Source: CAZYQW01 sp964649825 (GTDB taxonomy: Bacteria; Planctomycetota; B15-G4; JADJEK01). From it: 14,274 nucleotides of DNA. Below the pieces are notes generated by a model, which saw only the letters and a program-made list of their open reading frames with translations, searched no databases and was not told the DNA's origin. The position numbers and the translations under genes were made by a program. Of this stretch, positions 1 through 7,052 are shown piece by piece (the first letter of the stretch is position 1; each line of letters begins with the position of its first letter). Location of the stretch: NCBI GenBank assembly GCA_964649825.1, contig CAZYQW010000059.1, positions 1-14,274 on the forward strand. The letters are read 5' to 3'.

Positions 1-80
1 ACACCCGCGTCTTCGACCTCTTGCTCGGCTGGCGCCGCTTCCGCCTCATCGATCCATCCGAGATCCCCGGCCCGACCCGA

Positions 81-189
81 CCCCCCCCGGAGGCGTGCCC
101 CCCAGACCCATACCCCCCGCCCCCCCCCCCGCCCCGGGGCGGGGGCGCCCGGGGGGGGGTGGCGCGCGTGGCCCTTTCGCGCGCCCCCC
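81..189. repeat. Cluster of C and G homopolymer tracts
   Basis: Within about 110 bases there are runs of C8 (81-88), C6 (98-103), C6 (113-118), C11 (120-130), G5 (141-145), G9 (151-159) and C6 (184-189). Nothing else in the window resembles it. Such tracts slip during replication and are also prone to read and assembly errors. They lie 120-230 bases upstream of the flagellin start, so length variation could alter promoter spacing, but no switching is visible in a single sequence. Confidence 0.85.
126..145. repeat. Perfect 20-bp G/C palindrome
   Basis: The sequence is five C, G, four C, then four G, C, five G. It is exactly self-complementary around 135/136. It sits inside the homopolymer cluster and would form a very stable hairpin in RNA or a cruciform in DNA. 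It could end transcription from an upstream gene, but no U-tract follows. Confidence 0.6.
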
Positions 190-214
190 GCTCCGCCGCG
201 CACCACTCGGACCC

Positions 215-241
215 CAAGTGGAGGCCCCGTTCTGCCGAAAG
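215..241 (+). promoter_or_regulatory. Weak sigma-28-like promoter for flagellin
   Basis: GCCGAAAG at 234-241 matches six of eight positions of the flagellar sigma-28 -10 element (GCCGATAA). Fifteen bases upstream, 215-218 is CAAG against the TAAA -35 element, only two of four. The spacing and the position about 70 bases before the flagellin start fit a class III flagellar promoter, but the match is weak and could be chance in such biased sequence. Confidence 0.2.
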
Positions 242-308
242 AAACGACGGAGTCCCGACTCCACGCGGCCACGGGGCCGAACGCCCGAAACACCGAGAGG
301 AGGTCGCA

Positions 309-1118
309 GTGCCTCTGGTCATCAACTCGAACTCGTCTTCCCAGACCGCGGCGAACCACCTGTCGGCGCTCGTGAAGAAGCAGCAGGACCACCTTCGCCG
401 CCTCTCGTCCGGCGAGAAGGGGGCGGCGGACGACGCCGCGGCCGTCGCGATCGCCGAGCGGTTCGCGGCGCAGATCTCCAGCCTCGGACAGTCGTCGCAG
501 AACGCCTACGACGGTCTCTCGCTCACTCAGACGGCCGAAGGGAGCCTCGGCGAAGTCTCCGACATCCTGGGCGAGCTGCAGCAGATCTCGGTGCAGGCCC
601 AGAACGGCACGCTGTCCGAGCAGGACAAGGAGACGCTGCAGCAGCAGGCCGACGATCTGCTCAGCCAGCTCGATCAAGTCGCAGGGGGAGCCGAGTTCAA
701 CGGGATCAACCTCCTGGACGGCAGCGCTTCCTCGGTCGAGGTCGGAGTCGGCGCGGGCGCCGCGCCGGGGGTGGACTCGATCTCGATCGACCTTCCCACC
801 GTCACGACGTCGGCCCTCGGACTCTCGGGGCTCGACATCACGGCGAGCGGGGTCGCCGAGAAGATCGAGAGCGCGATCAGTTCCGTCGCGAGCGCGCGGG
901 CCGGCTTCGGCTCGAAGGAGAACCGACTCTCGTCATCGATCGCGAACCTCTCCGACCGGATCACCAACCTCACCGACGCGCGGTCGCGGATCCGCGACAT
1001 CGACTACGCCCGCGAGAGTTCGGCGTACGCGAACAGCTCGATCCGCACGCAGGCCGCGATCGCGATCCAGGCCCAGGCCAACCTGCAGCCGCAGACGGTC
1101 CTCGCGCTCCTGTCCTGA
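309..1118 (+). CDS. Short flagellin (D0/D1 domains only)
   Basis: Flagellin, the secreted subunit that polymerises into the flagellar filament. It is 269 residues from the GTG at 309, chosen because AGGAGG lies about 6 bases upstream and because PLVINSN is the family N-terminus; the same frame runs further upstream but is proline/glycine nonsense. The N-terminal half shows RLSSGEK, ADDAAAVAIAERF, NAYDGLSLTQTAEGSLGEV and AEFNGINLLDGS. The C-terminal half shows SSIANLSDRITNL, ARSRIRDIDYARES and the ending QANLQPQTVLALLS. Both helical ends are therefore complete, joined by only ~80 residues, with no outer D2/D3 domain. Three positions that usually carry the Toll-like receptor 5 contacts are changed (see findings). 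No fliD, flaG, fliS or other flagellar gene is next to it, so this is a solitary filament gene. Confidence 0.93.
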   Translation: MPLVINSNSSSQTAANHLSALVKKQQDHLRRLSSGEKGAADDAAAVAIAERFAAQISSLGQSSQNAYDGLSLTQTAEGSLGEVSDILGELQQISVQAQNGTLSEQDKETLQQQADDLLSQLDQVAGGAEFNGINLLDGSASSVEVGVGAGAAPGVDSISIDLPTVTTSALGLSGLDITASGVAEKIESAISSVASARAGFGSKENRLSSSIANLSDRITNLTDARSRIRDIDYARESSAYANSSIRTQAAIAIQAQANLQPQTVLALLS

Positions 1119-1122
1119 ATCC

Positions 1123-1160
1123 GAGCGGGGCGGGAACGTGCCGCTCCATCGCCGGGCACG
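1123..1160 (+). terminator. Possible hairpin after flagellin
   Basis: GAGCGG (1123-1128) pairs with CCGCTC (1141-1146), five bases after the flagellin stop. An alternative stem pairs CGTGCC with GGCACG (about 1137-1160). No U-tract follows either, so this is at best a Rho-independent-like terminator or RNA-stabilising stem. Confidence 0.25.
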
Positions 1161-1200
1161 ACGACGATAGAGTGGGCGCGTGCTCGACTCTCGATCCCCC

Positions 1201-2301
1201 ATGATTGCGGTTACGGCGGCCGAGCTCGTCGTGCCGTGCGAGGATCTCGACGAAACGCTGCGGTTCTTCACCGACGCGCTCGGCTTTCGCCTCGACTCCA
1301 TCTTTCCCGCCGATGCGCCGTCGGTGGCATGCGTGTCCGGATTCGGGGTTCGGCTCCGCCTCGAACGAGGCCGCGACGGGGACCCCGGACGAATCCGCCT
1401 CGAGTGTCCCGTCCCCGGCGGGCTCGGCGGGAGCTCGCGAGAGCTCATCGCGCCGAACGGCACGCGGTTCGAGCTCGCGGCGCGACCCACGCTCGTCCTC
1501 CCGCGGCTCCGACCGTCGCTCGTGATCTCGCGCGCCCGCGAGGGAGCCGCGTTTCACCCCGGTCGCGCCGGCATGCTCTACCGGGACCTCATGCCCGATC
1601 GGCAAGGCGGCCGTTTCATCGCGTCGCACATCCGGATCCCCGGCGGCGGCGCGGTTCCCGACTACGTCCATTACCATGTCGTTCGGTTCCAGATGATCTA
1701 CTGCCGGCGGGGCTGGGCACGCGTCGTCTACGAGGACCAAGGACCTCCGTTCGTGCTGGCCGAGGGCGACTGCGTGCTGCAGCCGCCGCGCATTCGCCAT
1801 CGCGTCCTCGAATGCTCCCCAGGGCTCGAGGTCGTGGAGATCAGCAGCCCGGCCGATCACGAGACGCACGTCGATCATGACCTGCACCTTCCGACGCCTC
1901 TCCGTCACGAGGACCGCAGGTTCGACGGACAGGCGTTCGTCCGGCACCAACCGGCGTCGGCCGGCTGGGGACCGTGGCGTCTCCTCGGGTTCGAATGCCG
2001 CGACACCGGAATCGCGGCCGCGACCGGCGGCCTCGCGGGCGTCCGCGTGGTCCGCGTCGGCCGCGGCGGCGGGGATCGCGCGAATCGACCGTGCCGCCAC
2101 GACGCGGAGCTCGTCTTCGGGTTCGTGCTGAGCGGCACGGTGGACCTCGAGGTCGAAGGACGCCCCACCGAGCCGCTCGCAAAGGACGACGCGTTCGCCG
2201 TGCCGGCCGGCGTCTTCCACGCGCTCAGGAACGGCTCGGGCGAGTTCGAGTTCCTCGAGGTGACGCTGCCGGCGCGGTTCGAGGCCGAACCGACGGCGTG
2301 A
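1201..2301 (+). CDS. VOC (glyoxalase-like) domain fused to two cupin domains
   Basis: Function unknown; probably a metal-dependent cytosolic enzyme or small-molecule binder. It is 366 residues from the ATG at 1201; a GTG at 1180 would add seven residues, and neither start has a good Shine-Dalgarno. Residues 1-95 look like a VOC/glyoxalase fold (AAELVVPCEDLDETLRFF, ALGFRLD, then APNGTRFELAA), shorter than the usual ~120 and without obvious metal ligands. Residues ~140-215 are a cupin with YVHYH (H157, H159), GWARVVYED, LAEGDCVLQPP and H200. Residues ~280-358 are a second cupin with CRHDAEL (H300, E303), LSGTVDLEVEG and VPAGVFHAL (H340). No signal peptide is seen. Paired cupins occur in ring-cleaving dioxygenases and isomerases, but I cannot name the substrate. 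A flavoprotein reductase follows 221 bases downstream on the same strand. Confidence 0.8.
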   Translation: MIAVTAAELVVPCEDLDETLRFFTDALGFRLDSIFPADAPSVACVSGFGVRLRLERGRDGDPGRIRLECPVPGGLGGSSRELIAPNGTRFELAARPTLVLPRLRPSLVISRAREGAAFHPGRAGMLYRDLMPDRQGGRFIASHIRIPGGGAVPDYVHYHVVRFQMIYCRRGWARVVYEDQGPPFVLAEGDCVLQPPRIRHRVLECSPGLEVVEISSPADHETHVDHDLHLPTPLRHEDRRFDGQAFVRHQPASAGWGPWRLLGFECRDTGIAAATGGLAGVRVVRVGRGGGDRANRPCRHDAELVFGFVLSGTVDLEVEGRPTEPLAKDDAFAVPAGVFHALRNGSGEFEFLEVTLPARFEAEPTA

Positions 2302-2522
2302 CGGCGATCGAGGTCGTTTCGACGGAGTCGTTTCTGCAAACCGCAACGACCGTCCCTCGTGGAACCGATTCGCGGGGGGCGCGGGGGCGCGGCGTCCCCC
2401 GGGCGGTTCCGCGGCCGGCTGGTTCGTCTCTCGTTGCCGCCGCGGCACTTGGAACGTGGGTTGCGTCCGTTCTCCACGTCGTCGCGACGCGCTGGAACGA
2501 GTTCGAACCAGAAGGATGCTCC

Positions 2523-3884
2523 ATGACGAACCGACACTTCGACCTCATCGTGCTCGGCAGCGGCGCTGCCGGCCAGCCGAGCGCGTTCGCCGCCCGCAAG
2601 CGTGGCGCGGACGTGGCCGTGGTCGAGTCCCGCGAGCTCGGCGGGACCTGTCCGAACCGGGGTTGCCACGCGAAGAAGGTCTACGTGAACGCCTCCGACG
2701 CGGTCGATGCATTCGCGCGGCTGAGAGGATGCGGCGTCGCGGGCGAGGCGACGATCGCGTGGGACGACCTGGTGCGCTTCAAACGTTCGTTCACCGACCC
2801 GGTGCACGAGGAGACGAAGGCCCGGCTCGAAGAGGCGGGGATCACGGCGATCGCCGGCCACGCGCGGTTCGTCGACGCCCACGCGATCGCGGTCGAGGGC
2901 GAACGGCACTCCGCCGATCGGTTCGTCATCGCCACCGGAAGTCGTCCAGTCGATCTGCCGTTCCCTGGGGCCGAGCACGTGATCGACAGCGACGCATTCC
3001 TCGAGCTCGAGCGCCTGCCGCGACGCGTCGTCTTCGTCGGCGGCGGATTCGTCTCGTTCGAGTTCGCGCACGTCGCGGCGAGGGCCGGCGCCGAGGTCAC
3101 GATCCTGCATCGTGATCGCCGGCCGTTGCCCAATTTCGACGCGCACGTCGTCGACGCGCTGCTGCGCGCCTCGTCCGACCTCGGCATTCGCGTGCACCTC
3201 GAACGGGAAGCCGGGCGCGTCGAGGTCGGGAGCGACGGCGTCTTGGTCCACTGCACGGGCGGCGGCGAGCGACGCGCGTTCGCCGCCGACCTCGTCGTTC
3301 ACGGCGCCGGTCGCCGCCCCAACTGCGACCACCTCGGACTCGACGCCGCGGGGATCGAGTTCGGTGACCGTGGGATCCCGGTCGATGAGCACGGGCGCTG
3401 CCGGGGCGCGCCGCACGTCTACGCGGGCGGCGACGTCGCGGACACCGGCCACCCAAAGCTCCTTCGGGCCGCGAGCCACCACGGCCGGGTCATAGCGGCT
3501 CACCTCCGCGGCGACTCCACCCCGACGATCGATCCGTTCGTCGGGGTCTCGGTCGTGTTCACGGCTCCGCGGCTCGCGGGAGTCGGATCGACCGAGGACG
3601 CGGCGCGGGCCGCCGGTCGGAACATCGCAACCACGACGGAGCCCGAGCAGACGTGGCGGATCTACCGGGAGCAGAACGTGAGCTCGTTCGCCTTCAAGAC
3701 GATCGTCGACGCCGAGTCCCGCCGCATCCTCGGCGCGTGGGCCCTCGGGCATCAGGCCGACGAGCTGATCAACCTTGCTGCCCTCGCGATGCACGCGAAG
3801 CTCACGGTCGACGAGCTGAACGGAATCAACCTCGGGTTCCCGACGATCGGGGGAAACATGACGTCGCTGTTCGCGGGGGTCTGA
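2523..3884 (+). CDS. NAD(P)/FAD-dependent disulfide oxidoreductase, class I
   Basis: Flavoprotein of the glutathione reductase / mercuric reductase / dihydrolipoamide dehydrogenase family, 453 residues, about normal length. Start ATG 2523 is preceded by AGAAGGA; the open frame extends upstream but with no family sequence. Visible motifs: FAD-binding LGSGAAG (12-17), redox disulfide GGTCPNRGC (C43, C48), VIATGSRPVDLP (135-146), second Rossmann FVGGGFVSFEFA (171-182), HRDRRPLP (196-203), whose arginines suggest NADPH preference, and the second FAD motif YAGGDVAD (300-307). The C-terminal dimerisation domain ends INLGFPTIGGNMTSLFAGV. Where the family has HPTxxE, the base dyad protonating the disulfide, this has FPTIGG, so the His and Glu are missing. 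It may act on a substrate not needing that base, or be a divergent quinone or metal reductase. Same strand as the VOC-cupin gene, 221 bases downstream. Confidence 0.88.
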   Translation: MTNRHFDLIVLGSGAAGQPSAFAARKRGADVAVVESRELGGTCPNRGCHAKKVYVNASDAVDAFARLRGCGVAGEATIAWDDLVRFKRSFTDPVHEETKARLEEAGITAIAGHARFVDAHAIAVEGERHSADRFVIATGSRPVDLPFPGAEHVIDSDAFLELERLPRRVVFVGGGFVSFEFAHVAARAGAEVTILHRDRRPLPNFDAHVVDALLRASSDLGIRVHLEREAGRVEVGSDGVLVHCTGGGERRAFAADLVVHGAGRRPNCDHLGLDAAGIEFGDRGIPVDEHGRCRGAPHVYAGGDVADTGHPKLLRAASHHGRVIAAHLRGDSTPTIDPFVGVSVVFTAPRLAGVGSTEDAARAAGRNIATTTEPEQTWRIYREQNVSSFAFKTIVDAESRRILGAWALGHQADELINLAALAMHAKLTVDELNGINLGFPTIGGNMTSLFAGV

Positions 3885-3898
3885 GTCCAGTCCGCTCC

Positions 3899-3922
3899 AC
3901 CCCGAATCTCGCCACCCGGGGT
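3899..3922. terminator. Stem-loop between convergent genes
   Basis: ACCCCG (3899-3904) pairs with CGGGGT (3917-3922) around a 12-base loop. It lies in the 42-base gap between the stops of the flavoprotein (+) and the FG-GAP gene (-), so it could end transcription from both sides. There is no clear U-tract on either strand. Confidence 0.4.
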
Positions 3923-3926
3923 CTCG

Positions 3927-6431
3927 TCACTCGAAACGCACCGTTCGCTCGTTGCTCGGCACTACGAAGCCCGACGCGTCGGTCGTGAAGGCCTGGAAGT
4001 CCACCTCCGCTCCCGGCAGGGCTGGGTGGGCCGGCACCGGCACCGTGAACTCGAACTGGCCCTCCGCGTCGAACGCGCCAAGGAGGACGGAGACGAACAA
4101 CGGCGTGGCGTTGACCCCGGTGATCACGAGCAAGGTCGGCTTGGCGACCGAGCCGCCGCCGGTGCGGAACGTCAAGTCGTCACCGGCCGCGACGAGCGCC
4201 GGGATCGTCATCAAGCCGAGGCCGGGTAGGATCGCGTCATTGATCGTCCCGCCAACCCCGTCGTGGGTCGCGCCGACGGTCGCGAGCGCGCCGGCGAACG
4301 CCACTCCGGCCGCGTAGCCGTCGTGCGTGACCGCGCTCGAATGCGATAGGGGGATCACGTACGAGAAGCTCGTCCCGTTGTGGAGATAGTAGAACGCCGT
4401 TCCGCACTGGCCCCACGAGCCGACGAGCAGACGGTCGCCGTCGAGGTCGAGCGCGTAGCCGTACGAGCCGACCACGATCTCCTCCGGCACGAGGATCTGC
4501 ACGCGGTTCCAGACGCCGCTCTGCTTCTCGAACACATGGACGTTGCGGTCGACGGCGTAGTAAGGAGCCTCCAAGTTCCAAAGGAGGACGCGAGAGACCA
4601 CGGCGCGGTCTCCGTCGAGAGCGACGCGATAGCCGAAGTACGCCAGCGCCTGGTTCTGGTTGTCGTGCAGGACGGCCTCCTCGCTCCACGAACCAGCGGA
4701 AAACCGATAGACGCGTGCGTTCCCGACGCCGCTGAAGACCATCCCCATTCCGGCCGAGGAGCCGACGATCAGGCCGTCCCCGCTCAGGTCGACGTCGTGT
4801 CCGAAGAACTGGGTGCCCGACCCGGGCGGAGACAGGACGGCTTCCTGCGACCAGACCGTGCCCTGACGGTGATAGACACGCACCGCGCCCAACCCACTGT
4901 TGACGAGAGGCGCGCCGACGGCGATCCGGTCGCCTTCGACGTCGACCGAGAAGCCGTAGTACAGCCCCGGACCGCTGAGCGTCTGCTCGAGCACGACCGC
5001 GCCGCCCGCCATCCGGCGATAGACGTGGACTTGCCCGTTCCCCTCGTCCGGAGCCCCGATCGCGATCGTGTCCCCGTCGATCGCGACGTCGAACCCGAAC
5101 CGCCCGTTCGACGTCGATCCCGCGATGCGCACTTCGTTCGACCAATGGCCGCCCACCCCCCCAACGCGTTGGTAGACGTACGCCGCGCCGGTCGCCACCG
5201 ACGCCGACTGGTCCAGCGGCGCCCCGACGACCAAGACCCCGTCATCGATCGCGATGGAGTTGCCGTAGCTCGCGCCCGCGATCGGCATCGCCGGCGCCTG
5301 CTTGCCGTCCTCGAGCTCCGGCTGGACGGCGGGTTCCTGGGTCGTCGAGTACGCGAAGCCGCCGCCGGCCACGATGTCGGTCCCCACGATCGCGACGTGG
5401 ACGTCGAAGTCGTCCACGAAGGTCGTGGGCAGCGCGGAGAAGACCCTCGTCTCGCTCCAGGCGCCGCTCGAGAACTCGAACAGGTAGATCGCGTGCGGCG
5501 TCGAGATCACGGCACGGAGCCCGTCGACGTCGACCGGTCCGCTCATCCCCGCGTCTTCGTGCGGCGCCAGGTCGGAGGACTCGATCCAGTTGGTGCCGTC
5601 GAAGTCGAACACGATCGCGCGCGACGCGGTCGCGGGGGCCGTGGTCGCCGCGATGAGACGGCTCCCTTGACGCGACACCGACCGGCCGAGCGAGCCGAAC
5701 GTGCTCGCGAGCGATCCAACCCCGTTCCAACTCGTTCCATCGAACAGGTACCGGCGCAGCGCCGACACCGACTGGCTCGCGCCGACGAACAGCTCCGTTC
5801 CCTCGATCGACACCGCCGTTCCGTAGCGCTTCGAGCCGGACGCGGCTTCCGTCAGCTTCTGCTCCTCTGTCCACGTGGTTCCGTCGTGCCGGAACACGTA
5901 GGCGGCGCCGTCGTTCGCGGCGGCCTCCATGCGCTTGGGCGCGCCGACGACGATCCGCGCACCGTCGGTGTCGACACTTGCCCCGAAGTCATCGCCGACC
6001 ACCGAGTCCGAGCCGACGAGCCGCTGCTCCTGGAACCAGTTCGTGATCCCCGCTCGCCGGTAGACGTAGACCGCGCCGGGCGCGTTGCCCGTCGGTGCGA
6101 CCGATCCAACGACGACGACGTCGCCGCGTATCGCGATGGATTCGCCGAAATTCTCGGCAGGGATCCACCCGATCGCAAAACGGATCTTCTGCTCGACCCA
6201 CTCGCCACCGACCTTCTGGAAGAAGGCGACGGCGGGCGGGACTCCGTTCACGAACGGCCGCGACGCGACGAGCCAGTCGCCGTCCATCGCGACGGCGTTG
6301 AACCGCGCCAGCCCGCCGGGATCGTCGCTGGCCACGAGGACTTTGTCCTCGTGGATCACGCTGGCCCCCGCGGCTCCGTTCGAGGCGAGAAACACGACCA
6401 AGGAGACCGTGGGCGGGAGCCATCGTCGCAT
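3927..6431 (-). CDS. Secreted FG-GAP beta-propeller protein
   Basis: A large exported protein, 834 residues, function unknown. ATG at 6431 follows AGGA at a good distance. Residues 1-23 form a signal peptide (MRRW, hydrophobic SLVVFLAS, cut near GAAGA|SV). From ~45 to ~740 it carries about fourteen degenerate FG-GAP/integrin-alpha-type repeats with the pattern [F/Y]G-x-[S/A]-[V/I]-x-[V/I]-x-G-[D/T]-x-[L/I]-x-V-G-[A/S]; examples are FGFDVAIDGDTIAIGAP and YGFSVDVEGDRIAVGAP. Between them lie GAAYVY/W-type strands such as GAAYVFRHDGTTWTEEQKL. Fourteen repeats fit two seven-bladed propellers. The last ~95 residues (from about GLGLMTIPAL) are a separate beta-rich domain ending FQAFTTDASGFVVPSNE, of a kind I associate from memory with planctomycete surface proteins. 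Such proteins usually bind ligands or other surface proteins. It is a single-gene unit, convergent with the flavoprotein. Confidence 0.88.
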   Translation of the reverse strand: MRRWLPPTVSLVVFLASNGAAGASVIHEDKVLVASDDPGGLARFNAVAMDGDWLVASRPFVNGVPPAVAFFQKVGGEWVEQKIRFAIGWIPAENFGESIAIRGDVVVVGSVAPTGNAPGAVYVYRRAGITNWFQEQRLVGSDSVVGDDFGASVDTDGARIVVGAPKRMEAAANDGAAYVFRHDGTTWTEEQKLTEAASGSKRYGTAVSIEGTELFVGASQSVSALRRYLFDGTSWNGVGSLASTFGSLGRSVSRQGSRLIAATTAPATASRAIVFDFDGTNWIESSDLAPHEDAGMSGPVDVDGLRAVISTPHAIYLFEFSSGAWSETRVFSALPTTFVDDFDVHVAIVGTDIVAGGGFAYSTTQEPAVQPELEDGKQAPAMPIAGASYGNSIAIDDGVLVVGAPLDQSASVATGAAYVYQRVGGVGGHWSNEVRIAGSTSNGRFGFDVAIDGDTIAIGAPDEGNGQVHVYRRMAGGAVVLEQTLSGPGLYYGFSVDVEGDRIAVGAPLVNSGLGAVRVYHRQGTVWSQEAVLSPPGSGTQFFGHDVDLSGDGLIVGSSAGMGMVFSGVGNARVYRFSAGSWSEEAVLHDNQNQALAYFGYRVALDGDRAVVSRVLLWNLEAPYYAVDRNVHVFEKQSGVWNRVQILVPEEIVVGSYGYALDLDGDRLLVGSWGQCGTAFYYLHNGTSFSYVIPLSHSSAVTHDGYAAGVAFAGALATVGATHDGVGGTINDAILPGLGLMTIPALVAAGDDLTFRTGGGSVAKPTLLVITGVNATPLFVSVLLGAFDAEGQFEFTVPVPAHPALPGAEVDFQAFTTDASGFVVPSNERTVRFE

Positions 6432-6539
6432 TCGTCTTGATCCTGTGTTCCTGGTTGCTTGATCGAGTCGGTCACGAACAACGTGTGTGGAGCGGCTCCG
6501 AGAATCGCGCCTTTTCTCGAAAGAAGTTCCCCTCGGCCC

Positions 6540-6721
6540 CCGGGCTGAGGCGGCACGAGGTCCAAGACCAGCCCGAGCGAAACCACGTCGGTGAGCCCAG
6601 CGCCGTCCGCGTCGACGTTCGTTCCCACCAATGCGAGGACGTCGGGCGGGTTCAGTGCATCGATCAGGTAATAGGTTTGCGTGCCGTTCTCGACGATGTT
6701 CGCCGTGCCGACGACGAGGAT
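6540..6721 (-). pseudogene. Coding-like fragment, unrecognised
   Basis: Read on minus from 6721 down, about 60 codons look coding by composition (G/C-rich third positions). They read ILVVGTANIVENGTQTYYL, then IDALNPPDVLALVGTNVDADG, then LTDVVSLGLVLDLVPPQP. The codon bias decays below 6540, and the frame has no start of its own; upstream it becomes arginine-rich nonsense. It lies just upstream of the FG-GAP start, so part of it must serve as that gene's leader. I do not recognise the family. It may be the end of a truncated gene or a chance open stretch. Confidence 0.25.
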
Positions 6722-6724
6722 CTG

Positions 6725-6899
6725 ACGCCGACGTCGCCCGTCAAGCTCGCGAGCCTCGACAACAACCGGTTCCTCGGCAACGCGATCGCGTGGATCCTCG
6801 AGAACTCCACCGAGGGCTCCCCGGGCGCGGGCAGGCGATCGGCTTCTCGAATCCAACGCGGTGAAGCTCGACTCGGCCATCGTCCCGCTGCTGCTCGTG
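6725..6899 (+). pseudogene. Coding-like fragment with a frame change, possibly beta-helix derived
   Basis: On plus, one frame reads TPTSPVKLASLDNNRFLGNA, then IAWILENSTEGSPG, ending near 6826. A different frame (6834-6899) then reads GDRLLESNAVKLDSAIVPLL. Both have strongly G/C-ending codons, and the rhythm N-x-F/L with following G/S resembles beta-helix rungs such as those in the gene at 7053-8441, though on the opposite strand. There is no start codon context. I read it as a degraded fragment, but the evidence is only compositional. Confidence 0.22.
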
Positions 6900-7000
6900 T
6901 CGCGCTCGTCCTCGCGTGCGCGAAGGGTCCCGCCACGATCGAGGACGAGACGCAGTCCGCCGGCGAGCGACCGGCGGACCGCGGCGCGTGAACGAGAAGA

Positions 7001-7042
7001 GCCGGGGAACGGCGCGCCCGGAGGCAGATGCCGTTCCCCGGC
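7001..7042 (-). terminator. Strong hairpin terminator of the beta-helix gene
   Basis: GCCGGGGAACGGC (7001-7013) and GCCGTTCCCCGGC (7030-7042) form a perfect 13-bp stem with a 16-base loop, beginning 11 bases after the beta-helix stop at 7053. Read on minus, the stem is followed by TCTTCTCGTTC, an imperfect U-rich tail. This fits a Rho-independent terminator for the minus-strand gene. Confidence 0.75.
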
Positions 7043-7052
7043 CCGACTCCGA

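Larger units (their letters stand above)
1..308. other. GC-extreme leader upstream of flagellin, no confident gene
   Basis: This stretch has no gene I can support. All three plus frames stay open because it is mostly G and C, so openness means nothing here. The first ~60 bases read in frame 3 as TRVFDLLLGWRRFRLID, which could be the tail of an upstream protein, but no stop codon follows before the homopolymer region. Bases 249-262 form a tight inverted repeat (GGAGTC, 2-nt gap, GACTCC), and 126-145 is a perfect palindrome, so the flagellin leader RNA could fold strongly. The leader ends in GAGAGGAGGT (about 296-304), the flagellin ribosome binding site. Confidence 0.6.

Noticed and set aside
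46..264. A minus frame encoding a Gly/Arg/Pro-rich peptide upstream of flagellin
   Set aside because: It is simply translated homopolymer and GC-rich leader, with no start signal or family.
2456..2500. GGAAC followed by GTC as an ECF-sigma promoter before the flavoprotein
   Set aside because: The spacing is 22 bases instead of about 16-17, so the match is not credible.
1905..3794. A long open frame on minus, opposite the VOC-cupin and flavoprotein genes
   Set aside because: It spans two genes with clear motifs on plus and has no recognisable family, start signal or domain of its own.
4380..6440. A very long open frame on plus, opposite the FG-GAP gene
   Set aside because: It is rich in Arg, Asp and Val with no domain pattern. 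The minus frame has a signal peptide, a ribosome binding site and regular repeats, so this is a high-GC antisense shadow.
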